Position numbers and translations under genes: made by a program. A stretch of DNA of 64,000 nucleotides, from positions 189,294-253,293 of the forward strand of contig SJOL01006595.1 of the NCBI GenBank assembly GCA_004794785.1, written 5' to 3'. Source of the stretch: Opisthorchis felineus (taxonomy: Eukaryota > Platyhelminthes > Trematoda > Opisthorchiida > Opisthorchiidae). How positions within the stretch are numbered: the first letter of the stretch is position 1; each line of letters opens with the position of its first letter. Below the pieces are notes generated by a model. The model saw only the letters and a list, made by a program, of their open reading frames with translations. It searched no databases and was not told where the DNA came from. This document shows, one piece after another, positions 50,368-57,000 of this stretch.

Positions 50368-51013
50368 CCCTACAGAGACTTGTTTATGTTCATGAATATC
50401 ATTAGGCGAGCCATGACTCAGTCGTATGGTCTTTTGACTCTTGTTTTTGGCCATTTTTTACCTCTCGGGTGATTATTAAGACGGATGGTTGCTCTGATAG
50501 CTTACTGTAGATTTCAGAGTGGAAAAATATGAAATAGAGTATGGTTTGATTGGCAGTCTGCATATTACTTTCGGGAATGGACGTTTGCGGTACCAGCAGC
50601 GTTAAGTTAATTAATCCTTCTTTAGTCTGCCTAATGTCATATGCTATATAAACAGTTGAGAATAAACGCTTGTTACGTTGCCCTTTGTACCTTATATGTC
50701 TCGGTAACAAAGACTGATGTTCAGTTTTCATCAATGTTGTGGCATCCTGACAGATTTTGATGGAGTCTGTGGTAGTTGGTTATCTAACCGTCAGTTTCAA
50801 GACCAAGAATAGGCATCGCCGTTCCCGTTGTTTTGCAACACAACCACAGCATCTAACAAGGAAAACGGATTACAACAGAATTGTCCTCGGTGTTATCCAC
50901 AATCTTCAATTAGGTTTTTAGCACTACATACCAGATATAAGATATTTTTCTCTGTTTATTCCAGTCGGAAACAGGAAGTATAAAAAACGTTTTTGATGGA
51001 ACTGCAACTGCAT
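5912..51013 (-). CDS. Ionotropic glutamate receptor subunit, 14-exon gene model
   Basis: This is a ligand-gated cation-channel subunit of the iGluR family, expected in the plasma membrane as part of a tetramer. Coding exons (minus strand) are 51013-50932, 49157-48990, 45400-45113, 42087-41852, 40195-39950, 38256-38088, 32493-32441, 32311-32153, 28302-28193, 27245-27155, 21940-21613, 19234-19017, 7082-6823 and 6356-5912. They total 2853 nt, about 950 residues plus TGA, a normal length for the family. All 13 joins preserve the frame and each intron is GT-AG. Order: amino-terminal domain (about 28-450), S1 (about 460-580), M1 (about 589-608), pore loop (about 630-645), M3 (about 656-676), S2 (about 690-835), M4 (about 844-864) and tail. 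R549 (S1), G708-S709-S710 and D759 (S2) match ligand-pocket positions, and C771/C827 match the conserved S2 disulfide. The Asp rather than Glu at 759 is NMDA-receptor-like, but the subfamily is not settled. The pore gate is highly diverged. Family assignment is firm; exon 1 and a few splice sites are less certain. Confidence 0.92.
6357..6822 (-). other. iGluR intron 13
   Basis: A 466-base GT-AG intron inside the codon for Y803, between S2 and M4. Nothing else was recognised in it. Confidence 0.85.
6823..7082 (-). CDS. iGluR exon 13 (S2)
   Basis: The acceptor is ttctgtttacag and the donor is GTAAGT; 260 nt, phase 0 to phase 2. Landmarks are FFKSATEGVMLIRN, HIVIHDSGILHHIASQDCENL and GFAVAPGRDF. 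The Asp in HDS (D759) occupies the acidic position that binds the ligand amino group and is Asp in NMDA receptors. The Cys in QDCEN (C771) is the first half of the S2 disulfide. The TA left at the donor completes Tyr with exon 14. Confidence 0.96.
11484..11504. repeat. Poly-C/poly-A run
   Basis: Twelve C residues are followed directly by nine A residues in intron 12. It is a low-complexity tract, prone to sequencing and replication slippage. Confidence 0.9.
18737..18775. repeat. TA-rich imperfect microsatellite
   Basis: TATATA/GATATA units interrupted and followed by ATT triplets, within intron 12. Confidence 0.75.
19017..19234 (-). CDS. iGluR exon 12 (pore exit, M3, start of S2)
   Basis: The acceptor is attttttag and the donor is GTGAGT; 218 nt. 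GCEVYPLAPCARSAII aligns with Gly-Cys-Asp-Ile-x-Pro-Arg-Ser of AMPA/kainate receptors. M3 then ends FYATWQAFM where nearly all iGluRs have SYTANLAAFL. The motif ITTLDELAY (pre-S2) and the pocket motif PEGSSITNAF follow. The join and the flanking motifs are clear, so the diverged M3 is a property of the gene and not a misread frame. Confidence 0.95.
20139..20525 (+). other. Unrecognised 128-codon open frame antisense to the iGluR intron
   Basis: The frame runs from ATG to TGA and reads fairly protein-like, with segments such as SCTVSEASEVLAECQKP and FFKPHDLIHAFVAAK. I recognise no family, and there is no clear splice, promoter or poly(A) context. At this base composition a chance frame of this length is possible. 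Confidence 0.15.
20768..20965 (-). other. Possible exon or exon relic inside intron 11
   Basis: The minus-strand frame reads LLLFPIEFSPNDPAVILVGS and then LPEVLFTRLDDALRFPSEK, ending at an AAG|GTAGGA donor-like site. FPIEF-x4-P-x7-G loosely resembles the LPIEF-x4-P-x6-G stretch of S2 in this gene's exon 13. It could be a duplicated and diverged S2 exon, an exon of a nested gene, or chance. No strong acceptor was found. Confidence 0.2.
21613..21940 (-). CDS. iGluR exon 11 (end of S1, M1, pore loop)
   Basis: The acceptor is gcacgctcag and the donor is GTAGGT; 328 nt. RIDIAAAPLAFTEDRAKVI carries the arginine (R549) that binds the ligand alpha-carboxylate in this family, in NMDA-receptor-like context. 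FRPFQREMWLLL opens M1, which ends LLNYFSPF as in many iGluRs. RENIWSALSSFLLQ is the pore helix. The base G left at the donor completes Gly with exon 12, restoring Gln-Gly-Cys-Glu after the pore helix. Confidence 0.96.
22666..22850 (-). other. Possible exon in intron 10
   Basis: A good acceptor (aaacctgtttcag) is followed by an open frame starting QTLNRDIQFLVWM and continuing SDHHMNMASIFRCPF up to a stop. The spacing Phe-x-x-Trp ... His-Met-x-Met-Ala-Ser ... Cys loosely recalls the S2 block FxxWDS-x2-L-x2-x-AS-x2-C. No convincing donor was seen. This may be chance. Confidence 0.2.
24040..24195 (-). mobile_element. Possible LINE C-terminal relic
   Basis: The minus-strand translation NSFPCSSYFGPRNLFALWNN, continuing LPTGSHL, resembles the tail of CR1/jockey reverse transcriptases, where Phe-Phe-x-x-Arg-Val-x-x-x-Trp-Asn-x-Leu-Pro is common. 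It is short, isolated and uncertain. Confidence 0.25.
27155..27245 (-). CDS. iGluR exon 10 (S1)
   Basis: The acceptor is tttttgtcacag and the donor is GTTAGT. The 91 nt consist of one completing base plus 30 codons. The sequence DQQYGAADKSGNWSGLIHDL matches the family's Asp-Gly-x-Tyr-Gly ... Trp-x-Gly-Leu/Met-Val-Gly-Glu block. The last codon, Gly, joins RIDIAAAPL of exon 11, as in Gly-Arg-Ala-Asp-Ile-Ala-Val-Ala-Pro-Leu of other receptors. Confidence 0.93.
27246..28192 (-). other. iGluR intron 9
   Basis: A 947-base GT-AG intron within S1. Nothing further was recognised. Confidence 0.85.
28193..28302 (-). CDS. iGluR exon 9 (S1, glutamate-loop region)
   Basis: The acceptor is ttttcttcag and the donor is GTGAGT; 110 nt, phase 0 to phase 2. 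It begins DPPYVQ, aligned with the (E)EPYV loop that contacts ligand in other iGluRs. It then reads NPAGLMIDLTQLLAERFQF, matching the Gly-x-Cys/Met-x-Asp-Leu-x2-x-Leu helix of S1. Confidence 0.93.
28303..32152 (-). other. iGluR intron 8
   Basis: A 3.85-kb GT-AG intron at the entry to the ligand-binding domain. It contains an ATGTAT-rich repeat near 29.93-30.02 kb. No gene or element protein was recognised. Confidence 0.8.
29926..30017. repeat. GTAT/ATGT-rich imperfect microsatellite
   Basis: Runs of GTATAT, ATGTAT and GTAC units with frequent interruptions over about 90 bases in intron 8. Confidence 0.8.
32153..32311 (-). CDS. iGluR exon 8 (domain linker and first S1 strand)
   Basis: The donor GTAAGT at 32152 is strong. 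The acceptor caaccaacag at 32312 is pyrimidine-poor and chosen by phase; the upstream sequence repeats a CAACAGAAA-like unit, so neighbouring AGs are possible. The 159 nt encode AVISDGNLTFTKWGKL (end of the amino-terminal domain) and LFPNSFRGLHGRILRIGVVI. The latter is the typical Leu-x-Gly-x2-Leu-Arg-Val entry to the ligand-binding domain. Confidence 0.85.
32441..32493 (-). CDS. iGluR exon 7 (53-nt small exon)
   Basis: The acceptor is cgcgtcacag and the donor is GTAAAG. Two bases complete the codon from exon 6, followed by 17 codons reading KMTLAGPMMTCRFLYAK. LAGPM corresponds to the Gly-Leu-Thr-Gly-x segment near the end of iGluR amino-terminal domains. Without this exon the predicted domain lacks that strand, and its phases fit both neighbours exactly. 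Confidence 0.7.
33777..33968 (+). pseudogene. Copy A: N-terminal zinc-finger segment
   Basis: LTCEECGKCCKSKVSLVVHH forms a CCHH finger (Cys-x2-Cys ... His-x4-His). TAG at 33966 interrupts the frame. In the same frame after the stop, ACTDCSRHFRTKIDRSKHRR forms the second finger. R2-type proteins use such fingers to bind target DNA. The gene is broken here. Confidence 0.75.
34370..35010 (+). pseudogene. Copy A: spacer and start of reverse transcriptase
   Basis: The segments KVDLVAFVRRLQSG, AVLDGSWKYLYKGNCGLP, GEEVGRKIRLMG, LTPRMLRWFNANTLAGYFN and, in another frame, PRPISVSSILVRCFHKVLADR match the region before and at the start of R2-like reverse transcriptases. The frame shifts at least once between 34510 and 34540 and again near 34900. 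Confidence 0.7.
35640..36240 (+). pseudogene. Copy A: thumb, CCHC segment and restriction-like endonuclease
   Basis: The main frame gives VTYLGSPFTFNGK, then LEFAKHLRRLGYTVFQE, then KPDLVTLRGRRATVTEVSI and KKQKYDADEY, matching the PD-(D/E)xK-type endonuclease end of R2-like proteins. Between these, the +1 frame carries PESLVHILQSRWITHNARC, the Glu-x-x-x-His-Ile-Leu-x-x-C/R-x4-His segment normally continuous with them. Two compensating indels are therefore likely. The usual second Cys of the CCHC looks replaced by Arg. Confidence 0.75.
36421..36440 (+). repeat. Two tandem 10-mers at the probable 3' end of R2-like copy A
   Basis: GACCGGAACT is followed directly by GACCGGAATT. Short tandem repeats are common at 3' ends of non-LTR elements. 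I infer the element ends here. Confidence 0.4.
36856..37212 (+). other. Unrecognised 118-codon open frame
   Basis: ATG-to-TAG frame just downstream of R2-like copy A, with segments such as TSVDEFISVCESGWRCDDIL and GLYSIRRLFMEEVKGS. No family was recognised and no splice or promoter context is evident. It may be residual element sequence or chance. Confidence 0.2.
37518..37730 (-). other. Unrecognised coding-like stretch in intron 6
   Basis: The minus-strand frame reads LPLVDGKLSIKDLGKRQCEA and continues open toward TPDQITAFLFCVHQRHQ. After a stop, further plausible protein continues to about 37400 (IKRQLIEAFVDSQSIRLTGK). It is probably part of another dead mobile element. Family unknown. Confidence 0.25.
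38088..38256 (-). CDS. iGluR exon 6 (amino-terminal domain)
   Basis: The acceptor is tttttcctag and the donor is GTGATA, which is weaker. The 169 nt enter in phase 0 and leave in phase 1. The product contains SIAFLVFESTRAYVDIRR, the helix that in other iGluRs reads like Ala-x-Tyr-Asp-Ala, then Cys and LFSAGVKIRDTMTAV, matching the late Cys-x-n-Trp-x2-Gly region. A GTACGT donor four bases earlier is also possible but would break the phase with exon 7. Confidence 0.82.
38257..39949 (-). other. iGluR intron 5
   Basis: A GT-AG intron of 1693 bases inside the amino-terminal domain. Nothing further was recognised. Confidence 0.8.
39950..40195 (-). CDS. iGluR exon 5 (amino-terminal domain)
   Basis: The acceptor is gcgttgcag and the donor is GTAAGT; 246 nt, phase 0 to phase 0. 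The start NDYELMNEDFFWVLAEQ matches the family's Gly-Met/Leu-x5-Tyr-x-Trp segment after the lobe-2 helix. NVAVLRWLPP and the end MDLIRHTTEQYP follow. There is a candidate N-glycosylation site at NKT. Confidence 0.88.
40196..41851 (-). other. iGluR intron 4
   Basis: A GT-AG intron of 1656 bases. It contains a tRNA-like A-box/B-box pair at 41469-41543. Its exon-4-proximal part stays open in the coding frame down to a stop at 41531. Confidence 0.8.
41460..41560 (+). repeat. Possible tRNA-derived SINE head
   Basis: TGGCCGAGCCCG (41469-41480) fits an RNA polymerase III A box and GTTCGAACC (41535-41543) fits a B box, 54 bases apart. There is no cloverleaf with paired acceptor stem, so this is not a functional tRNA gene. 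A decayed SINE is the likeliest explanation; chance is possible. Confidence 0.3.
41852..42087 (-). CDS. iGluR exon 4 (amino-terminal domain)
   Basis: The donor GTGAGT at 41851 is clear. The acceptor is either attccaccag at 42088 (used here) or caaacaccag at 42100; both keep the frame and differ by four residues. The product runs from EILRRETNRLLSNKL through FMSILNQFKTRNTT to FPTYIFLFETKRGSEEIINS. Together with exon 5 it forms the typical strand-helix-strand of lobe 2. The reading frame stays open for about 106 codons into intron 4. Confidence 0.87.
42088..45112 (-). other. iGluR intron 3
   Basis: A GT-AG intron of about 3 kb. A 109-codon minus-strand frame at 42868-43197 has no recognisable motif or good splice context. 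Nothing else was seen. Confidence 0.8.
45113..45400 (-). CDS. iGluR exon 3 (amino-terminal domain)
   Basis: The acceptor (ctttctttcaatttatcgtag) is strongly pyrimidine-rich and the donor is GTGAGT. The 288 nt are open throughout. Landmarks in order are CRQIELGVRSIIS, corresponding to the Gly-Val-x-Ala-Ile-x-Gly-Pro strand of other iGluRs, then YHIPHFAIPDA (the Ile-Pro-His strand), then ALETIMRV and ELLILSDGSS (helix and strand of the second lobe). A second GTGAGT occurs inside the exon near 45252-45257 and could act as a cryptic donor. Confidence 0.9.
45930..46830 (+). mobile_element. R2-like retrotransposon, eroded copy B, 5' part
   Basis: Read beside copy A, the sequence aligns over several hundred bases. 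The zinc-finger DNA of copy A (33860-34090) matches 46090-46300, including shared tracts around ttaggcaattgctgg/tgtggcaagtgctgc, gtccac(t/c)gtcgag and aataagcttagcc/gataagcttggtc. Copy A 34248-34350 matches 46497-46600 (gacccagaccaaa...ggtcag; gaacgatggatcgcaccatg). The cysteines of the first finger are lost. The two copies look old and roughly 60-70% alike by eye. Confidence 0.65.
47080..47445 (+). mobile_element. Possible retrotransposon gag-like fragment
   Basis: About 120 codons are open from just after a TAG. The start LRNKIDLLECQWEKLKIHAH and RRETFVSTLVGQISKRNP form a heptad-like helix of the kind seen at the start of BEL/Pao-type gag proteins. The family call is tentative; no protease, reverse transcriptase or LTR was found nearby. 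Confidence 0.25.
47655..47885 (+). mobile_element. R2-like copy B, reverse-transcriptase catalytic region relic
   Basis: The DNA from about 47670 aligns with copy A 35455-35610. SSDEWVVCVK stands where copy A has ADDWVVCAE, and KMKAIVICRERKYHATGK stands where copy A has TKSMVICGGRRHRATAV. The Asp-Asp pair is altered and the intervening sequence is out of frame. It is probably the same original insertion as 45.93-46.83 kb, with unrelated or unrecognisable sequence between. Confidence 0.55.
48990..49157 (-). CDS. iGluR exon 2 (start of amino-terminal domain)
   Basis: The acceptor is ccatattttag and the donor is GTAAGC. The 168 nt enter with two bases and leave with one. The product runs from IIYDGTF, the first beta strand, through helix 1 to KFTVGEYSLHE. 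This is the usual opening of the bilobed amino-terminal domain of iGluRs. The split codon with exon 3 (G|TA) gives Val and leads straight into CRQIELGV, matching the family's Cys-x3-Leu-x2-Gly-Val segment. Confidence 0.85.
49158..50931 (-). other. iGluR intron 1
   Basis: A GT-AG intron of about 1.8 kb with a (TA)19 palindrome at 50329-50366. A 110-codon minus-strand frame (50402-50734) has no recognisable motif. Confidence 0.65.
50326..50369. repeat. (TA)19 microsatellite forming a perfect palindrome
   Basis: Nineteen TA units flanked by GGC and GCC make a perfect 44-base inverted repeat able to extrude a cruciform. It lies about 560 bases downstream of the start exon, within intron 1. Confidence 0.95.
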
Positions 51014-51019
51014 TCCAAA
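50932..51019 (-). CDS. iGluR exon 1 (probable start codon, possible signal segment)
   Basis: The ATG is at 51013-51011 and the exon ends at 50932 with donor GTATGT in phase 1. It encodes 27 residues starting MQLQFHQKRFLYFLF, a basic stretch followed by a short hydrophobic run, then KYLIS leading into the first beta strand. The split codon G|GA gives Gly, so the join reads SGIIYDG, a good fit to the first strand of iGluR amino-terminal domains. A pyrimidine-rich acceptor (tttttttctcag) ends at 51020, six bases before the ATG. The exon may therefore receive a trans-spliced leader or follow an upstream exon. The hydrophobic core is short for a signal peptide, so the true start could lie in a further 5' exon. 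Confidence 0.6.
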
Positions 51020-51021
51020 CT
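51014..51021 (-). promoter_or_regulatory. 3' splice acceptor six bases upstream of the iGluR ATG
   Basis: The minus-strand sequence just before the start exon is a long T-rich tract ending ctcag, followed by TTTGGA and the ATG. This is either a cis acceptor following a 5' untranslated or signal exon, or a spliced-leader trans-splice site, which is common in flatworms just upstream of start codons. The sequence alone cannot separate the two. Confidence 0.5.
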
Positions 51022-54000
51022 GAGAAAAAAATAAACAAAATTTTTTCTAAGCTATATTAAAGCAACGTCACTAATATCGTCTAATGCTTTGTCGTCAAGA
51101 CAACCCTAGGTATACGTATTCGGCAACGTTGGCCTGAGCTCCGGTGCCCAGATTTTTGCAAAACTCAGAAGATTTCAATCGGCAATAAATGAGGAAATGG
51201 TCGTTCGTGAGCTACAGAAGTACTATCTATTCAGGGTGGTAAAACTGACTTGTGAAATCGTGTTAATTGCGTTTCCTTCAGTTCAATAGGATGTCCTTAG
51301 ATTTTGTCTGAATTAAAGTGCAGTTACATGAAGCCTTGTTGAGAGCTGGCCAAATATTTTGATCTATTATGGTTGAAATGGTGATAAGCTTTGCGCTCAC
51401 GTTTAGGACACGTGGTTGTTGGGAAGCCACCTGGATAATAAGCAAAGAGAAATGTGAAGTCAGTTACCAGGATCGCGTCGGCTTGAGAACAAGAAAGACT
51501 CAGGGCTATGCCCACCTGATGGGCCATTTACCAGACCGAAACCGTTACAGGACTACCAAAATGTCTGATAGACGTTCTTAGTGAAAAGTTAAATCAAGGA
51601 AAAAGAATGACATATTATGCATCAGAGAAGGTACAATTGTCTTATTGAATAAGACATTGGTATGGGCAACGTATGGTTGTCCTATATTGGCAGTCAAGGT
51701 TTTTGCTGACAGTTTCTAAGTGACGAAATATCCGCTCATTTTGCTTTACTTATTCGTCCACAAGAATACACAGTGGTCATGGAAGCACGTGGGACAAGAA
51801 CTCACCCAAATGCCAAATATTTTCTTCTCCATTCACTTCAACGAAACAAGCAAAGACAAGCAACAATAGTTCTGTCCATAAACTGTACATCTGAATGCAA
51901 AATCTGAAATAACTACGGTCTGCAACCTCTAGTTAAATCTAAGGTTCGCCTCTTTGACATGAAGTGTTGTTCCAAAACACTGGTTTATATTACCTTTGCT
52001 AGTCTTGCGGAAAAATGTTTGCATTTGCACCATAGAAACGCCATCTGACAAAAAAGGCCTGTTTTCAGCAGTAGACAAGTAAGCAATTCTTCTCAAATAA
52101 TGTAATGGAGTTCTTATAGATTAAGCTGCAACGGAAGATGCAGATAGCGATCACAGCTAATTGAACGTCAGCCTGAATGTGCATTGTATACGTCAAACAC
52201 TAAGCGCATCATAACCTAATACTGTGCTGTGACGTCGTCTATCGTAGGAAAAGAAATGGGAGTTCCTTAGAATGTTCACTGACTACAAATTCACTGATAA
52301 AAATCACGCCAATTAATGTGTTGCACTTGATTTTAGCACCTGGCCATTAACTCTAACTCAACCTTGTGAGATTCAAGGTTCTGATCAACCCTGGCAAAAA
52401 CGAAACAATTTTTGCAGTGTTTCGCAGGCCGTTTGGTGCAGGCTGAATAACTTGCCACAAAAATTCCAGAACAAACACTTCAAAAAGCGCCCGCTATTTG
52501 CGATCACCTGTTGGCCTGCTGTCAGCTGATGGCATACGAGCTGAAACTAACATAATCTCGTCAAAGCTGGGGCCCTAATTATGGAATAAAGTTATGATAA
52601 ATGGCCTTGAATTGGGCAAAGCAAGAGGGTCATACTTAAACCTCAGTGTAACACGATGCGACCACCCCGACTAGAGATCCACAATGTTTTGGAAAATAAA
52701 GCAGAAGTGAAAGGGAAAGTGATAAATGGCTTTCTAGCCAACATGCACTACTGAAATTCACATGACCTACACCCGAAGCACTGTCCCTATGTCCATTCAT
52801 GATTTTAAGTTGTGTACAAAGCTATTAAGATCAGATGACACATCCCTAACTAAAAACTAACAGGGGAATGAGGGTAATAGTCGTCCTAGAAGTTACCTGC
52901 TGTGAAATTGTTCTGAGCATTAGACCCTAAGACCACTTGTATTCTACGGAAATTTTAGTCTTTACATATTGTGCTCGTTAGGCAGTCGGTAAGTCTAACG
53001 AGGGCCAGGTTGGCAGACCGACGCAACCATGATTCGTCATGCTGTGCTATGGACTCAACAAATTTCCGCCATGAATGAATCGGAAAACTTGATTACGGTC
53101 ATCCACATGAAAGCAGGGACGCATTGTCCATGCTTAAAAAGTTACACATACTTTCCCATCACGTGTGGTTTTGTTTGATATTCACTCAGCCACGCAGTCA
53201 CAAATCTGGGTTTGGATGTTGCAGACCATTAAATGACTGAACGACACGATAGATAGGCATGATAGATATAGACGTGATAGACATTTACGTATTCAATTTA
53301 TGCAAGTTTCGTACGTCTTATCGGGTTTATCACCTGACGTTTTGCACAAGGGATCAGTTTACCCATCAGTCACGAATTTGGTAACCAGTTTGCTTCTTTC
53401 AAGAAGACATCTCACAAGAGGACAAAAAAGCCTAAGAGGAACATCCAGTCAGTTGTTAACCGAAGAAGCTGCTGATTTGTGAGGGTCCATTTGGCCAAAT
53501 GCCACCCAGACCAAAAATAAAGCCTGTGATTATTCATCTTAGTCGTTTCTGAGATGCAAGATTATACGGTCGGAATACACTTGATATTTGTATATCAAGT
53601 CTGATTCTTTTAGCAGTGACACGTCAAAAGTATTCGGGAGCTAATGTGACTGTATTCCTGGGACAGACTAGAAACTGATTTGATCTAACATAAAGGGGGT
53701 GCAATTATGGAGAGAGATGCAGCTAATGAGGTCCTGGTCAATTTGTCCGTGCGTCGGTAGCTTCTAGGATGGCTATATTTGCCTTGTGTTTAAGGACTCA
53801 AATGCTGAAATGTGCGGAGTGTATTATATTACGCTGACGTGGCTCATCAATCAAGTGTACCATCTACAACGACAATCTTGGAGTTGAGTTTATATTTTAA
53901 TATTTCCAACTTTTTACATTTGAATTTTAATGCGACACCCACTCACGTGGCCGGTGAAGTGCGATGCAAGCTGTCTTGTGCTTTTGAAAATAACTTCATC

Positions 54001-57000
54001 AGAATAATGGCAGAGTCAGGTAGTTTTCAACGGAAGCTATCATTTCGGTCACTTTTTTCGATAAGCACCCGACCCGGATACTTGAATTAGGACTTTTCAC
54101 TTCTGATTTCGTTCTAATTTTATCTGTTGGTTATTCACGGTTAAAACGGGTTTGTGGCATGTCACATCTTGTGAAACTTGCGTCATTGTTGTATCTGTTC
54201 AGAATTCTGAATTAACGTAAATGACCACAACTCCAAGTTAGAAACGTGTTGCTCATGAATATTTCTCAAAACACATTTTATGCCTTGATTTACCCGGTAG
54301 GAACCATTTTGCTACAAAAAGTTGAAAGCACAGCTAGACCGATTTGCACAGTATACCAAGTAGATAAAGTCTAAATTAAGCTTTTGACAAAATAAATCAC
54401 GTGTAGTCGTCCATAACCCGTTTCAGAATGAATTCGCTAACTCTATCAGTGGTCTGCTAGAGACAATGAACTAAGTCAAATCTATTTGGCCATCAACACT
54501 ACATACGGCAAAAGTTAGAAAGAACTGTCCTGAATCGCAAATGCAAAGAACATTGCAGTCATTTAGTTTCGAGGTTTCCTAATTATATTGGTGTGTGGCG
54601 GTAAGGTGAGACCTAGACTCAGCTTCTGGATGCTCATTTAGACCTCTGAAATGTAATTAATGATATGCATCTATTTACCTTCAACGTGATGCCGCTACTG
54701 TAACTCCACATGCACAGTTGAAGTAGAGACATTGAATAGTGCATTTTGTGATGCAATATTTTTGAATGAGGGATGATACTGCCTCATTTGAGACGACTAG
54801 AACTTGTTAGCAGTTGACAGAAGCATATAAAGCACACTGAGCGGGGGACTGGGCACCAAACATGTGTTCATTAAGAACATGAATAGATATATCAGGTCCG
54901 AACGAGGGAGCTGGAAATGCTTAGACTCTGTGAGGCACTGGTTCATAGTAAAAGTACTGGAATCTACACAACGGCTTTAGTGAATAAATCAGTGTAACGT
55001 CTCAGCAACATAGGATCCCACTTCTATCAAAAGGTTAAGGTCCGTTATTACGGTTACCGATGAGCTATTCACGTGTTTGTTCGGAGACGCGAAATTCTAA
55101 CTCGGCCTGTCTTGTGTACACGAATGGAACAGACCGTATACGCAAATCAGTGTGCGACTGTAGAAAACAACGATGGAAAACCTGTTAACCTGACCATCAA
55201 CCAACTGTCAACGAGTTTCCTGCTAAGCGTAATAACTCTGTTAGAAAAAAATATGTGCACACATGCTTATATATATGCTTATTGTGCAATCATGACCACA
55301 TAAGGATTGTTTGTTGCTATTTTAAACAATAAAATGGAGGACCGTTTTCTCAATTCATGAAACCTATTCCTTAATTGGAACTTCAGTAAATGTGCGCTAT
55401 TTGAAATGACGGAAAATAACTAATGAACACTATGCGCTACTTCATTTGCAAACCGGCCTTCCTTCAAACAGGCCACTGGAATATTCGGTGCATTTTCGTT
55501 TCGCTCAATCAATTTTGGCCCTTGTGCGTGCCCGTCAATCGACAGGCGATCCGTCTTCCAACTATGTACATACCGTTTTAGACAACGCCTAAATCACATC
55601 GATTCTTTATGTTATTGTAGTTATCTAAATTACATGAAAATGAACCGTTATGTTTTCACTGCGTGCGCACTTAGGATAAAATGCTGGTGTCAATGGGTGG
55701 CTGGGGTAATAGCGGTTGGATCTGGGTGAGGAGTGGACAGTGGGGCAAAACTTTATCTCAACCTCAGCTAGCTTGAAGAAAGGCTATAATGAACAATAAT
55801 TTTGCCATACTTTACTTTTGTTCTCTTACATTTTGCCGGCAAAACTCATTTGATCCTTACTTACTCAGCACGTCTCAGAGATTTTGGTAGCATAGCAACA
55901 AAGTGCGATTGTAGATTGACTCTTCATGGTAGGATGATAACGGCGCCGCATACATGCCAGTCAGGGTAAAAAAGCAAGAAATTTTTATATGGGTTTGTAG
56001 TACAAATGGACACCTGGGCTTGTCTAATACATAGAGAGAGGTCAAGAACAATATGTTCGATAAAATACGACGTAGCTTTGGCCTTGGGTTCAGTCCCACT
56101 ACCGGTCTGTGGAGTCTACGTTGAAGATCCGTCTGCAGAAATATCTTGACTGAACAAAGCAAAGTACAGCAAACAGCTTTTTTGGATCAACAGTCCTCGT
56201 ACTAATCAGATGGTGGGCAACCTATGGACAAGGATTTTTACAACTGGGACCTTCAGTTTATTTCCCGTAAGCGACTCAGCTCACTGTGTATAGCGGCGAT
56301 GCATCCATTGTGTTTGTGGCCGGAACCACAAGAATTATATCCATCTTTTCTGTACAAAAAGCCAGACAACTAAACTCCATGCACGAGGTTTTGGTCTAAG
56401 AATTTGTCTTGTAACTTCCCGCGTGGATGGCTTCATGACTCATATCCCGCAAATAGTTTAGTCTCTCAAAATATCTGTTCTGGCACCAAGTTCTGGATCA
56501 CCCGCGTTCCAAAACTTCCTGTAACGAGCGCAACAGACGGCAGATTTGGGTAACACGCGAATCCAGAATTATTTCCTGTCTTGCACGAATTGATAAATGT
56601 TCGGGGACGTTTGCTATCGCCCGAACTATGCTGGGAAAGCTTTAGTCCACAAACCAAAATAACACCATAACATTTTTTAAATCTCAAATGCATGCGTACA
56701 CCGAAACATGTGCTAAAACTTCTGCTATGTAGAACGATTTAAGAAATCATGAATCATTTGCACCGAAGATAAGGTTGGGTATTCTTTTTGCCAGAGTCGA
56801 TTGAGTGCTCATGCCACTGGATTTGTTTTTGGAGGTGCGAAAATGAAAGGGGCTTTGAAATGTTTTATCGATTAGCTGATACAAACAGCAACCACTTTGC
56901 CAAGCCCGGATCCCCGCTTCTTCATAGTGCTTGGGAATCAATAAAGTGAACCATATTCATCAGCACAGTGCTACAGATTAAGCAGTAGGGTGCACTTGGC

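Noticed and set aside
51324..51527. Minus-strand frame MAHQVGIALSLSC with hydrophobic segments, considered as a start exon
   Set aside because: The good donor-like site is in the wrong phase and the phase-compatible one (GTGGCT) is poor.
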